From: Achromobacter sp. MYb9
Lineage (GTDB): Bacteria; Pseudomonadota; Gammaproteobacteria; Burkholderiales; Burkholderiaceae_B
Assembly: GCF_002975275.1 (NCBI RefSeq)
Contig: NZ_PCOQ01000014.1
Coordinates: forward strand, 1 to 64,000
Direction: 5' to 3'
Length of the DNA: 64,000 nt
A program made the translations under genes and the position numbers. The first letter of the stretch is position 1. Every line of letters starts with the position of its first letter. This document shows, in pieces, positions 37,769 to 46,233 of this stretch. The notes beneath the pieces were generated by a model that was not told the origin of the DNA, did no database searches, and was given only the letters and a program-made list of their open reading frames with translations.

Positions 37769-38473
37769 ATGTCACCATGGCGAGCCTGCCTGATGGGCCT
37801 GGCGATGGCTTCGATGCTGATCACGACGGCCTGCGTGAATAAAGAGCCCCAGGAGCGCGCGGCGTTCATCCAACTGCTGCAAGCTCGGGTAAGCAGCGAC
37901 ACGCTGTTGCCGATCAGCGCACTCGGCAAGTCCGAGAAAGAAGCGATCGGCGATTACGCCGACGCGTACGAGGTGATTACCGGCTTCCAGAAAGAGATGG
38001 CCGAGGCCGCCGCGCCGTTGCGCGAGGTGCTGGCGGTGGAAACGATTCGTTCGGTGGGCGAAATCGTTGACCGCAAAGCCGCATTCGAGACGGCCCGCAA
38101 GACCCTGGCGGAAAGCGCCAGCAAGCTCCACGATGCGCGTGCCAAGGCGGATCGGGCGCGGGCCGAGATGGCTTTGCCGCCCGACTTGGCGCCGGTCTAT
38201 GGTGGCGTCTATGACGAAACCGTGACCGCGCCCGCCGCGGAATTGATGCAGGCGGCAACCCGCATGGACTCCGTGGCGCGCGATGCCGTGGGCGTGGCGG
38301 ATTTCGTGGCCGCCAACGCCGCGGATATCCAATTGGTGGACGGCCAGGCGCGCGTGGCGACGCTTACATTGCAACAGCAGCTGAACCTGCGCCTGCAGGG
38401 GCTGAATGCGCAGTCGGAAGGTCTGGCGCAAGCGCGCCAGACCGTGCTGCTGGCCGTGGGACTCGGGGCCTGA
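37769..38473 (+). CDS. DUF3053-type lipoprotein
   Basis: This 234-residue exported lipoprotein has a lipobox ITTAC (Cys near residue 22), followed by VNKEPQERAAFIQLLQARV, which resembles the KEGDQRKAFIDFLQ region of E. coli YiaF (DUF3053). The rest is helical and Ala-rich (KAAFETARKTLAESASKLHD), probably a coiled coil in the periplasm. ATG 37769 follows AAGGAGG. Function unknown. The AI-2E permease gene follows 67 bp downstream. Confidence 0.85.
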   Translation: MSPWRACLMGLAMASMLITTACVNKEPQERAAFIQLLQARVSSDTLLPISALGKSEKEAIGDYADAYEVITGFQKEMAEAAAPLREVLAVETIRSVGEIVDRKAAFETARKTLAESASKLHDARAKADRARAEMALPPDLAPVYGGVYDETVTAPAAELMQAATRMDSVARDAVGVADFVAANAADIQLVDGQARVATLTLQQQLNLRLQGLNAQSEGLAQARQTVLLAVGLGA

Positions 38474-38540
38474 ACCCGCCGGGAAGCGGGCGCTTTGTAC
38501 AATGCGGGTCTCGCGGCGTTCGCCGTGCCTGGAACGGAAT

Positions 38541-39632
38541 ATGAGCGAATCATCCAGCTTGCACCACAGAACCTTTCTGCTTCTGCTCGTGGTGGTCACC
38601 ATCGCGTTCGGCTGGCTACTGTGGCCTTTCTACGGCGCGGTCTTTTGGGGCGCCATTCTTGCCATCATCTTCGCGCCCTTGCAGCGCCGGCTGGTCGCGC
38701 GCATCGGCGGGCGGCGCAATCTTGGCGCGCTGATCACGTTGCTGCTGGTCCTGCTGCTTGTCATCCTGCCGCTCGTCGCCATCAGCGGGTCGCTGGTGAA
38801 CGAAGGCGCGAACCTGTATCAGAGCATCAAATCGGGCGAGCTGAACTTTGGCGCGTACTTCCAGCAGGCGATGGCCGCATTGCCGCCGTCGGTGCATGAC
38901 CTGCTTGCACGCTTCGACCTGGCCGACATTCCCAGCCTGCAACAGAAGCTTAGCGCGGGCGCGATGCAGGCCAGCCAGTTCCTGGCGACCCAGGCGCTGA
39001 ACATCGGGCAGGACACGTTCCAGTTCGTGATCAGCTTCGGCATCATGCTCTACCTGCTGTTCTTCCTGTTGCGAGACGGGCCGCAACTGACGGCGCGCCT
39101 GAAGCGCGCCATGCCGCTCAGCAACGCGCATAAGCAACACCTGTTTCGCAAGTTCACCACCGTCGTGCGTGCCACCGTCAAGGGCAACATCGCGGTGGCG
39201 GCGGCGCAGGGCGCGCTGGGCGGGATCATTTTTTCGATCCTTTCGATCCAGGGCGCGCTGCTATGGGGCGTGATCATGGGCTTCCTGTCGCTGCTGCCCG
39301 CGATTGGGGCGGGGCTGATCTGGGCGCCGGTCGCGATCTACTTCCTCTTGACGGGTGCCGTGGTCAAGGGCGCGGTGCTGATCGGGTTCGGGGTGCTGGT
39401 CATCGGCATGGTCGACAATGTGCTGCGTCCCATCCTGGTGGGCAAAGACACCAAGATGCCGGACTACGTGGTGCTGATCTCCACCCTGGGCGGCATGGCC
39501 TTGTTCGGTTTGAATGGCTTTGTGATCGGCCCGCTGATCGCCGCACTGTTCATGGCTTGCTGGGACCTTTTTTCTCCCGCATCCGAAGAACTGTTGGGCA
39601 AGAGGCCGGAAGAGCCGCCCGCCGCGGAATAA
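38541..39632 (+). CDS. AI-2E transporter family protein
   Basis: This 363-residue integral membrane protein of the AI-2E (PF01594-type) family has two early hydrophobic helices (FLLLLVVVTIAFGWLLWPFY; ALITLLLVLLLVILPLVAIS), a central soluble part, and a cluster of later helices with GLIWAPVAIYFLLTG, VDNVLRPILVGK and GLNGFVIGPLIAALF. Family members export diverse small solutes or ions (some are Na+/H+ antiporters), so autoinducer transport should not be assumed. The start is ATG 38541. Confidence 0.92.
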   Translation: MSESSSLHHRTFLLLLVVVTIAFGWLLWPFYGAVFWGAILAIIFAPLQRRLVARIGGRRNLGALITLLLVLLLVILPLVAISGSLVNEGANLYQSIKSGELNFGAYFQQAMAALPPSVHDLLARFDLADIPSLQQKLSAGAMQASQFLATQALNIGQDTFQFVISFGIMLYLLFFLLRDGPQLTARLKRAMPLSNAHKQHLFRKFTTVVRATVKGNIAVAAAQGALGGIIFSILSIQGALLWGVIMGFLSLLPAIGAGLIWAPVAIYFLLTGAVVKGAVLIGFGVLVIGMVDNVLRPILVGKDTKMPDYVVLISTLGGMALFGLNGFVIGPLIAALFMACWDLFSPASEELLGKRPEEPPAAE

Positions 39633-39644
39633 GGCGTGCAGGTT

Positions 39645-39676
39645 CGCGTGCGGGGGCGGCCAGCCATCCGCACGCG
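39645..39676 (+). terminator. Hairpin after the AI-2E family gene
   Basis: CGCGTGCGG (39645-39653) and CCGCACGCG (39668-39676) form a perfect 9-bp stem. There is no T-run, so intrinsic termination is doubtful. Confidence 0.35.
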
Positions 39677-39759
39677 CCGCGCCGGGTGTAAGGTGTAGCA
39701 GCGCCGGAATTTCAGGCCGGCCTTTCGTGTTGCCCCCGCCAACCAGGAGCGTGTTGCAT

Positions 39760-39981
39760 ATGGAATGGAAACTGCATCGATCGGGCTGGATCGAAGAACG
39801 TAATTTCGATATCGAGTTCGCCGAAACCCCCGAAGGCTTTCACGTCCGGGTCCGCATCTTCGGATTTCCGGTGCTGGAAGATACCAAGCATGTATTTCCC
39901 AACGAGGCGTTGGCGGAGAAGGGCGCGCTGACGCTGCTGAAGAGCCAGTTCTCGGGCACCCCCGACTTGGAAGCGCGGTAG
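39760..39981 (+). CDS. Hypothetical protein, 73 residues
   Basis: I do not recognise this protein. It is small and soluble, rich in aromatic and acidic residues (MEWKLHRSGWIEERNFDIEF, HVRVRIFGFPVLEDTKHVFP), probably a compact alpha/beta fold. AGGAGC lies 10 bases before ATG 39760. It is convergent with the DUF4153 gene, whose stop is one base away, so no terminator fits between them. Confidence 0.7.
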   Translation: MEWKLHRSGWIEERNFDIEFAETPEGFHVRVRIFGFPVLEDTKHVFPNEALAEKGALTLLKSQFSGTPDLEAR

Positions 39982-39982
39982 C

Positions 39983-41845
39983 TCAACGCAGCCGCAGCAG
40001 GTTGTCGCCGATCATCAAGTCGCGTTCAGGCCGGGGGCGGGTGCGCACCAGGCCTTGCTCCAACGCCTGCCGGATATCCACGACACCCGTCACGTCTGCC
40101 ATCGGCTGCTCGAAACTCTCCGCTTGCAGCCGGCCCAACGGCTGCCATGCCTGGCCCTTCGCGGCGTAGGCGATCAACCGTTCGCCCGCGCCGGACCCTC
40201 CGCCTTGCGGCGCGAGATATAAGACGATCTCGTCCTGACCGTCACCGGTCAGATCGGCGAAGATCAATCGGCATGGCAGGCTGGCCGCTTCGCCCGGCAT
40301 GGCAGGCACGGCCGGTGTTGCGCACGTCCGGGCCTGGGCCGGTGACGTCTCGCGCATCGCGCTCCACCATGCTTCGGGGACCGCGCGTCCGGGCGGCAGG
40401 GTGACGAAAGCGGGCACGGCGATAGGCGGGGGCTCGGCCGCTGATGCCTGGCCCGTCGCCGGTGCGGTATCGCTCCAGCCGAAATAGCTTCCTTTCAGGG
40501 CCTCGGCGGCCGCAAGGGCGATGCGCGGATCCCGCGCATTGGCTGCGCCGTCTGCCAGCTGTTGCAGGGCGCTGCGGCCCCAGCGGCCATATTCGCGACC
40601 CATGGCGTAAAAGCTGAATGTCTCCGGATCCAGACGTCCGTCCACGATGCGCCGCAATTGGCTTTCCGCGGTCAGGCGCAGCGGGTTGGCGATCGGCGTA
40701 TTGACCGCCAAAAGCAACCCCAGGGTGGCAACGGCCACGATCAGGTTGGTGACGCCCAGCGCGGGGTGGTCGCGTTGAGGGCGCAGTGCGGCCCAGGCGT
40801 AGCCCGCGCCATACAGCACCAGCACCGTGCCGCCGATGACTCCCCAGACCCGCAGCACCGTCCAGCCATATTGCTCCACGCGCACAACGGCGCCATATAA
40901 GGCTACGGCGGCCAGCGGCAGCAGGCACGCCATCGTCGCGCGCAGCAGCGTCCGCAGGCGCGGACCGAAGGGGGCGGCCTCGTGGCCGTCTTGCCAGGCG
41001 GCATTGATGAACTTGATCCACACCAGGCAGAACGCGATCAGCGCGCCCGCCGACAGCTGGACGGCTTGCAGGCCCACCGCCATCCGGGCGGCCAGCGCCA
41101 ACGTGAAGGCCAGGCCCACCAGCGTGATTAGCGGCAGCAGCCACGCATTGAGCGTCAACCAGGAGCGTTGCAGCGTATCGGTCAATTGCGGGCGGCGCCT
41201 CACGCCCACCAGGCAGGCGGCCAGGACCATCGGCCAGACGGCAAGCCGGAAGGGGGTGGCGTCGACGGCCGCGCGAATCCCCTTGATGCCGATCATGGCG
41301 AACATGGCGCCGGCCGCGGTCAGCAGCAGGCACACCGCCGAACCCAGGCACACGGCCAGCGTCAGGTGAACGGCATTGCGCCACGCGGCGCGGAATACGT
41401 CGGGGTAGCCCCATTGGGGCTTGCCGGCATCCAGTGCCTGAACCAGCGGCAGCAGGATGAAGCCCGCGACGCCGGTCAGCAGTAACGCCAACGCCAGGTC
41501 ATTGCCTTGCGGCCATCCGCCCGCTTCGTGGGGCAGGGCGCCGTGCGCGGACGTCAGGCCGTATGCCGTCAGGGCGGGCAGGATCAGCCCGTATGCCGCC
41601 AGCGCCGCCAGCCAGCGGCGGCCGCTGCGCATGCCGGCCAGCATGGCGCCGGCCAGCGGTGCCAGCGCCACCCACTGCAGCCAGAAGGCCAGGGCGAACG
41701 GATGCCCCCAGGGCCAGGCGCGGGCCGTCATCAACGCGTGAAGGGTCAGGCCGGATACGGCAGCGAGGGCACCGTAAATCAGCACGGTCTTGTCGGACGC
41801 GTCCAGCGGGCTGGACGCGGGGAATTTGGGGGACGGTTTACGCAT
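39983..41845 (-). CDS. DUF4153-type multi-pass membrane protein
   Basis: This 620-residue inner-membrane protein has about ten or more hydrophobic helices in the first 420 residues, then a soluble C-terminal domain. The DUF4153-like part includes WLLPLITLVGLAFTLALAAR and IKFINAAWQDG. The tail contains DLTGDGQDEIVLYLA near residue 545, which resembles a VCBS/FG-GAP calcium-binding strand. Function is unknown. The start is ATG 41845 (MRKPSPKFPASSPLD); a longer frame to 41896 exists. It stands alone on this strand. Confidence 0.85.
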   Translation of the reverse strand: MRKPSPKFPASSPLDASDKTVLIYGALAAVSGLTLHALMTARAWPWGHPFALAFWLQWVALAPLAGAMLAGMRSGRRWLAALAAYGLILPALTAYGLTSAHGALPHEAGGWPQGNDLALALLLTGVAGFILLPLVQALDAGKPQWGYPDVFRAAWRNAVHLTLAVCLGSAVCLLLTAAGAMFAMIGIKGIRAAVDATPFRLAVWPMVLAACLVGVRRRPQLTDTLQRSWLTLNAWLLPLITLVGLAFTLALAARMAVGLQAVQLSAGALIAFCLVWIKFINAAWQDGHEAAPFGPRLRTLLRATMACLLPLAAVALYGAVVRVEQYGWTVLRVWGVIGGTVLVLYGAGYAWAALRPQRDHPALGVTNLIVAVATLGLLLAVNTPIANPLRLTAESQLRRIVDGRLDPETFSFYAMGREYGRWGRSALQQLADGAANARDPRIALAAAEALKGSYFGWSDTAPATGQASAAEPPPIAVPAFVTLPPGRAVPEAWWSAMRETSPAQARTCATPAVPAMPGEAASLPCRLIFADLTGDGQDEIVLYLAPQGGGSGAGERLIAYAAKGQAWQPLGRLQAESFEQPMADVTGVVDIRQALEQGLVRTRPRPERDLMIGDNLLRLR

Positions 41846-42001
41846 GGCGGCGATAGTAGCAATCTGTCGCGAATGGGAATGACCAGGCGTATCCATCTGT
41901 CAGGAAATCATCGCTAGGCCAAAATTTTCGGAGTAAATTGGGGACGCGGAACAAGTCGCCTGAAGGCGCGCAGCGCCATGGAAGACCTATGGGAGGGGCC
42001 C

Positions 42002-43594
42002 ATGAGACCAAGGGAGGCGGTGGCTGAAGCCGAAAGCCCGGCTGGCGCAAAGGCTCGCCCGCAGCGCCTGTATTCCATGCGGACCGGCTTGCTTGCTCTC
42101 GTCTTCACCTGTATTTCGCCTGCGCTGATCGTGGCGTCGGTGGCGGTGTATGAAAGCTATGTCATCGAGAGAGAGCGCATCTTCCGCGATACGATCTTTC
42201 TAGCCCGGAATCTGACCGCCATCCTTGACCGCGAGTTGACCGGCGTTGCCGCGGGCGTGCAGATGCTGGCGTCTTCTCCCGATCTGCTGACCGGCGACCT
42301 TCCGAGTTTTCATCAGCGTGCGCGGGAATCCGTGCAATTCCAGATCGTGGATAGTTATGTGCTGACCGACCGCGACGGCAGGCAGATCATCAACACGCTG
42401 GTGCCGTATGGCACCCCGTTGCCGCTAAGCGGCGCGGCGCAGGACTTGGGCCGGGTGTTCGAGACGCGCTCGCCGGTGTTAAGCCGTTTGTTCACCGGCG
42501 GCGTCAGCCAAAAGCCCACGATCGCGCTGGGCGTGCCGGTGGTGCGCGGCGATGCCGTCGTCTATAGCCTTAGCGTGGGCCTGTCGCCCAATCGCATCGG
42601 CAACGCCTTGGGCCGTCGGGCGCTTCCGGAGGGTTGGGTGGCAGCGGTGCTGGACAGCTCGGGGACCATCGTCGCCCGCACGCGCGATGCCGCGAAATTC
42701 GTCGGGCAGAAGGCGGTTCCCACGCTGGTGCAAGCGGTAATGCAGGAAAGCGAAGGCGCGCTCGAAACGACGACCAAGGAAGGCACGCCCGTCTACACGG
42801 CGTTCAGCCGATCGTCGTTGTCGGGCTGGACCGTTGCGGCCGGCGCGCCCATGGCGTTGCTGACGACGGACTTGTACCGTTCCATCGCCTGGCTTGTGCT
42901 GGGCACGTTGTTCGCGTTCGGCCTGGGGCTGTGGCTGGCCTTGCGTCTGGCCAGCCGCCTGACCTCGGCCGTGCAGGGGCTGGTCGGGCCGGCGCTGGCA
43001 TTGGGCGAGGGCCGCACCGTCGAGTTGCCGACCACCCGCGTGAAAGAGGCGCAAGAGGTGGGCACGGCGCTGTTGCAGGCCTCGCGGATGCTGGCGCATG
43101 CCCAGCACCTTGCCCACTACGACCCGTTGACGGGGCTATGCAACCGAGTGCTGTTCGGCGAACTGGTCTTGCGGGAATTGGCCGTGGCCCAGCGCAGCGG
43201 AGAATCCTTCGCCATCCTGGCGATCGACCTGGACGGTTTTAAAGCCGTCAACGACCTGCATGGCCACGCCGCCGGCGACACCGTGTTGAAGGAAGCCGCG
43301 GACCGCATGGCGCGCGCGATCCGGGTATCCGATGTGGCGGCCCGCCTGGGCGGCGACGAATTCGCGGTGCTGCTGATGGGCGTGGGCAAGGACAATGCCC
43401 TGATCGTGGCTGAGGCGCTGGTCGAAAGCCTGTCCTTGCCCTATCCGGGGATCCGTGTCTCGGTGTCGGCCAGCGTGGGCATCGCGGTCTATCCGCAGTC
43501 GGGCATTACGATGCTGCAAATGCTGGAGCGGGCCGATGTCGCGCTGTACAAGGCCAAGGGGCAAGGAAAACGGCGGGTCGTATCCGATCTGTGA
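42002..43594 (+). CDS. Membrane-anchored diguanylate cyclase
   Basis: This 530-residue protein makes the second messenger c-di-GMP. It has an N-terminal membrane helix (LLALVFTCISPALIVASVAV), a periplasmic Cache-like sensor region to about residue 270, a second helix (LVLGTLFAFGLGLWLALRLA), a HAMP-like stretch and a C-terminal GGDEF domain. The catalytic motif GGDEF is intact at residues 450-454, and the inhibitory site RVSD lies five residues earlier (441-444), so product inhibition is expected. I chose ATG 42002 because GGGAGGGG sits just upstream; ATG 41978 is an alternative. Confidence 0.93.
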   Translation: MRPREAVAEAESPAGAKARPQRLYSMRTGLLALVFTCISPALIVASVAVYESYVIERERIFRDTIFLARNLTAILDRELTGVAAGVQMLASSPDLLTGDLPSFHQRARESVQFQIVDSYVLTDRDGRQIINTLVPYGTPLPLSGAAQDLGRVFETRSPVLSRLFTGGVSQKPTIALGVPVVRGDAVVYSLSVGLSPNRIGNALGRRALPEGWVAAVLDSSGTIVARTRDAAKFVGQKAVPTLVQAVMQESEGALETTTKEGTPVYTAFSRSSLSGWTVAAGAPMALLTTDLYRSIAWLVLGTLFAFGLGLWLALRLASRLTSAVQGLVGPALALGEGRTVELPTTRVKEAQEVGTALLQASRMLAHAQHLAHYDPLTGLCNRVLFGELVLRELAVAQRSGESFAILAIDLDGFKAVNDLHGHAAGDTVLKEAADRMARAIRVSDVAARLGGDEFAVLLMGVGKDNALIVAEALVESLSLPYPGIRVSVSASVGIAVYPQSGITMLQMLERADVALYKAKGQGKRRVVSDL

Positions 43595-43630
43595 GCCGCG
43601 CGCGGCACAAGACAAGGGCCCGCAGCCCCG

Positions 43631-43879
43631 TCAGGCCGGTGGAGGCGCCTGCTGCGGCGCCAGGGCCGTCAGCACTTCTCCTGATTTCAGGCGATACCGC
43701 TTATCGCCCAGAGCGATGACGCGTTCCCCTTCCGATGTCCTGAGAATGTAGCGCGTGGTCTGGGGTGGCGGGTTCATGGTTCCCGGGTCATCCGCTTGCA
43801 AGAAAACTTCTATCCGATAGAGCCTGCCTGACTCCGTGCTGGCGAGCACATCGCTCAATCTACGTATGGAAATGGCCAT
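43631..43879 (-). CDS. Hypothetical protein, 82 residues
   Basis: I do not recognise this protein. It is soluble with likely beta structure (RLYRIEVFLQADDPG, YILRTSEGERVIALGDKRYR) and a Pro/Ala tail. It faces the diguanylate cyclase gene with a 36-bp gap. It could be a small adaptor, but nothing in the sequence assigns a role. Confidence 0.6.
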   Translation of the reverse strand: MAISIRRLSDVLASTESGRLYRIEVFLQADDPGTMNPPPQTTRYILRTSEGERVIALGDKRYRLKSGEVLTALAPQQAPPPA

Positions 43880-44055
43880 GCGGATGCTACTCCCTCTTGT
43901 TCATTGTTTAAGTGGGTATATGTCGCTTGTTGGCACGGACCTCCCCGTGCCGGCCTATCACTACGTTAACGCCTGGTATTCGCTACACTTGCCCGCCTGA
44001 CGCCGCGCCTGGCCCGCAGGCAAGCGGCGTGCAGCAAAGAGCAAGCGGAACGGTA

Positions 44056-44964
44056 ATGCAAATTTCCCCTGGCCGGAATACGGCCACTATCCTAGGTTTG
44101 CTGGCGATCCTGCTGTGGGGCACGGTTGTCGGCCTGATTCGCAGCGTCAGCGAGAGCTTTGGCGCCATCGGCGGCGCCGCGCTCATTTATACGGTCGGTT
44201 CGGCGTTTCTGGTGTGCCTGCTGGGTTTCCCAAAACTGCGCACGTTCCCCCGGCGTTATCTGGTCGTGGGCAGCCTGCTGTTCGTTGCCTACGAGATCTG
44301 CCTGTCGCTGTCTTTGGGTTTCGCGCTGGACCGCGGGCAAGCCATCGAGCTTGGCATCGTCAACTATCTTTGGCCCTGCCTGACGGTGGTGTTGGCGATC
44401 GTCATCAACGGCCAGCGCGCCAACGCATGGGTCGTGCCGGGGATACTGCTGTCGGTGTGCGGCATCGTCTGGGTCGTGGGCGGAACGGGCGGACTGTCGT
44501 GGGAACGCACCTTGAATAATGTGTCGAGCAACCCCCTGAGTTATGGCTTGGCATTCAGTGGCGCCATTATCTGGGCCGTCTATTGCAACGTGACAAAGCG
44601 GTTCGCCGACGGCAAGAATGGCGTCGCGCTGTTTTTCATGCTGACGGCGGTGGTGTTGTGGATCAAGTATGGCTTCAGCGCCGAGCCGGCGCTGGCATTT
44701 ACCGGATCCGCCACGATCGAACTATGCGTGACCGGCGGCGCGATGGCGGCCGGCTATGCATTGTGGAACGTGGGGATACTGAAAGGCAATCTGACCTTAC
44801 TGGCCACGGCGTCCTACTTCACACCGGTGCTTTCCACCTTCTTCGCAGCCGTGTGGCTGTCGACCCGCCTTACCGCGCCGTTCTGGCAGGGAGTGGCGAT
44901 GGTCACCGCCGGCTCGTTGCTGTGCTGGGCGGCAACACGAGGCAAACCCGCCCGGGGCGGATAG
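44056..44964 (+). CDS. yddG: Aromatic amino acid exporter, YddG-type DMT permease
   Basis: This 302-residue inner-membrane protein of the drug/metabolite transporter superfamily has about ten helices. The opening NTATILGLLAILLWGTVVGLIRSVSE and the segment NYLWPCLTVVLAIVINGQRA resemble YddG, which exports Phe, Tyr and Trp. The C-terminal repeat LWNVGILKGNLTLLATASYFTPVLSTFF also fits. The start is ATG 44056. No regulator is adjacent. Assignment to YddG is by sequence resemblance only; DMT exporters are easily confused. Confidence 0.82.
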   Translation: MQISPGRNTATILGLLAILLWGTVVGLIRSVSESFGAIGGAALIYTVGSAFLVCLLGFPKLRTFPRRYLVVGSLLFVAYEICLSLSLGFALDRGQAIELGIVNYLWPCLTVVLAIVINGQRANAWVVPGILLSVCGIVWVVGGTGGLSWERTLNNVSSNPLSYGLAFSGAIIWAVYCNVTKRFADGKNGVALFFMLTAVVLWIKYGFSAEPALAFTGSATIELCVTGGAMAAGYALWNVGILKGNLTLLATASYFTPVLSTFFAAVWLSTRLTAPFWQGVAMVTAGSLLCWAATRGKPARGG

Positions 44965-44994
44965 CCCTGGCGGGTGGCCAAGAACGTGGTGGCG

Positions 44995-45186
44995 TCAGTC
45001 GATCAGCATGGTCTGTGCTACGGCGTAGCCCAGCGGGATCAACAAGAGCGAAGCAAAGGTTGAACTGACAATCGCCGCCGAAATCTTCAGCCAGGGCTCG
45101 GGCCCTGCACTTTGGATCGTTTGAATCACCAACGCGACGATACCCATAACCATCAAACAGCTGATAACCACTGCTACGTAAGTCAT
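44995..45186 (-). CDS. Small membrane protein, 63 residues
   Basis: The sequence has two hydrophobic helices (YVAVVISCLMVMGIVALVI and ISAAIVSSTFASLLLIPLGYAVA) separated by a short polar loop SAGPEPWLK. I do not recognise the family. Start ATG 45186 with a GAGGACGGAG stretch upstream is a good translation signal. It is convergent with yddG. Confidence 0.65.
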   Translation of the reverse strand: MTYVAVVISCLMVMGIVALVIQTIQSAGPEPWLKISAAIVSSTFASLLLIPLGYAVAQTMLID

Positions 45187-45446
45187 GTTGTCTCCGTCCT
45201 CGCCTGATTAAAGGGGTGCGGCACCGCTTGTGCGGTCTATATGTTTTTACTGATTGTGCGCCTGTATTGGCGGCATGGACCCTAGGGTTTTCCTGGCGGA
45301 AACCGAGCAATGTGGCGTTTTTGCCGCGCAGTGTGCAGCATGGAATCATGTGCGTCCGCAGCATTTCGAACAGCGTTCGGCGCGCTGCCGGCAACCGGCG
45401 GCTTTGCGCTACGATGGGGGCATTCCGTTACTGAAAAGGCTGCCAG

Positions 45447-45698
45447 ATGTCGCAAAGATTGCGTCCCGGCACGCGTGCCACGCTACAGGTCAGGCAACTG
45501 ATGCCCGGCGAGTTCGCGTGGATCATCACGTTACTTGATCCCGAATCCGGCAATGTGCATAGCACCAATTATTCTGAACGACGCTATGGAAGCCAGGACG
45601 AAGCTTCCGCCGCCGGCAAGGCGGCCGTGATGGCATTTCTGGGCAGCGATGGCAGTAATGGCCTCGATATGCCAAAGGACGACAAGGCCAGGCCTTAA
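45447..45698 (+). CDS. Hypothetical protein, 83 residues
   Basis: I do not recognise this protein. It is soluble, beginning MSQRLRPGTRATLQVRQLMP, with GEFAWIITLLDPESGNVHST and RRYGSQDEASAAGKAAVMAF; the latter looks like a helical end of a small domain. A clean intrinsic terminator lies 25 bp after the stop, which supports a monocistronic gene. Confidence 0.7.
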   Translation: MSQRLRPGTRATLQVRQLMPGEFAWIITLLDPESGNVHSTNYSERRYGSQDEASAAGKAAVMAFLGSDGSNGLDMPKDDKARP

Positions 45699-45722
45699 TG
45701 CCGTCGTGCTGAATACCGCAAG

Positions 45723-45748
45723 AAAGCCCTCGTATGAGGGCTTTTTTT
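45723..45748 (+). terminator. Intrinsic terminator
   Basis: AAGCCCTC and GAGGGCTT pair around GTAT, followed by a T-run to 45748. It ends the 83-residue hypothetical gene. Confidence 0.85.
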
Positions 45749-45829
45749 CGTCGGGCGGAAGGCGCGCCCGGCATGGGAACGCCAATTGCTGTCAGGCGGG
45801 CGGCGCGATTAGCGCCGGAGGAGCCAACC

Positions 45830-46021
45830 ATGACCCAATTCCCGCATCGCGAGCCCGGCTTGCCTGACGACCTGCCGCCGGATGACCCCTCGTTACCCGG
45901 CAACCTTCCACCCGACGATCCGTTGCCGGATCCGAACCAGCCGCCCGACGACCCGCCGATCCACGATCCGACGCTGCCCGCGCCCGATCCGCGTTTGCCC
46001 GGCGCCATCGATCTGGCTTGA
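45830..46021 (+). CDS. Pro/Asp-rich small protein, 63 residues
   Basis: This 63-residue peptide is made almost entirely of Pro, Asp, Leu and Gly in repeating DDxPPDDP-like units (DDLPPDDPSLPGNLPPDDPL, NQPPDDPPIHDPTLPAPDP). It must be largely disordered. CGGAGGAG lies eight bases before ATG 45830, a strong signal. No signal peptide. It begins a group with the 24-residue membrane peptide and the large membrane protein. The function is unknown; acidic proline repeats can bind metals or act as spacers. Confidence 0.65.
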   Translation: MTQFPHREPGLPDDLPPDDPSLPGNLPPDDPLPDPNQPPDDPPIHDPTLPAPDPRLPGAIDLA

Positions 46022-46077
46022 GCGACCTGGCTTGAGCGGCCTTGCCGCTCTGCAATGACAACCATGAGGAGTCCGAT

Positions 46078-46152
46078 ATGCGTTCCATCCTGCTGTGGCT
46101 GCTAGGCGTGCCCATTCCCATCATCATCCTGCTGGCGCTTTTCTGGCATTGA
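46078..46152 (+). CDS. Very small membrane peptide, 24 residues
   Basis: This complete frame is MRSILLWLLGVPIP then IIILLALFWH, one transmembrane helix with a Pro-containing middle. AGGAG precedes ATG 46078 by nine bases. Similar tiny Leu/Ile-rich peptides are annotated in other proteobacteria next to membrane proteins, so it is likely real rather than chance. It could stabilise or regulate the following 303-residue membrane protein. Confidence 0.65.
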   Translation: MRSILLWLLGVPIPIIILLALFWH

Positions 46153-46233
46153 CGGGGCTGCGGTTTCCCGCAACGGAAACGGTCCGGGTATGACCTGCGG
46201 CCGCCAAGACAAGACAATCAACAAGGAATCAAC

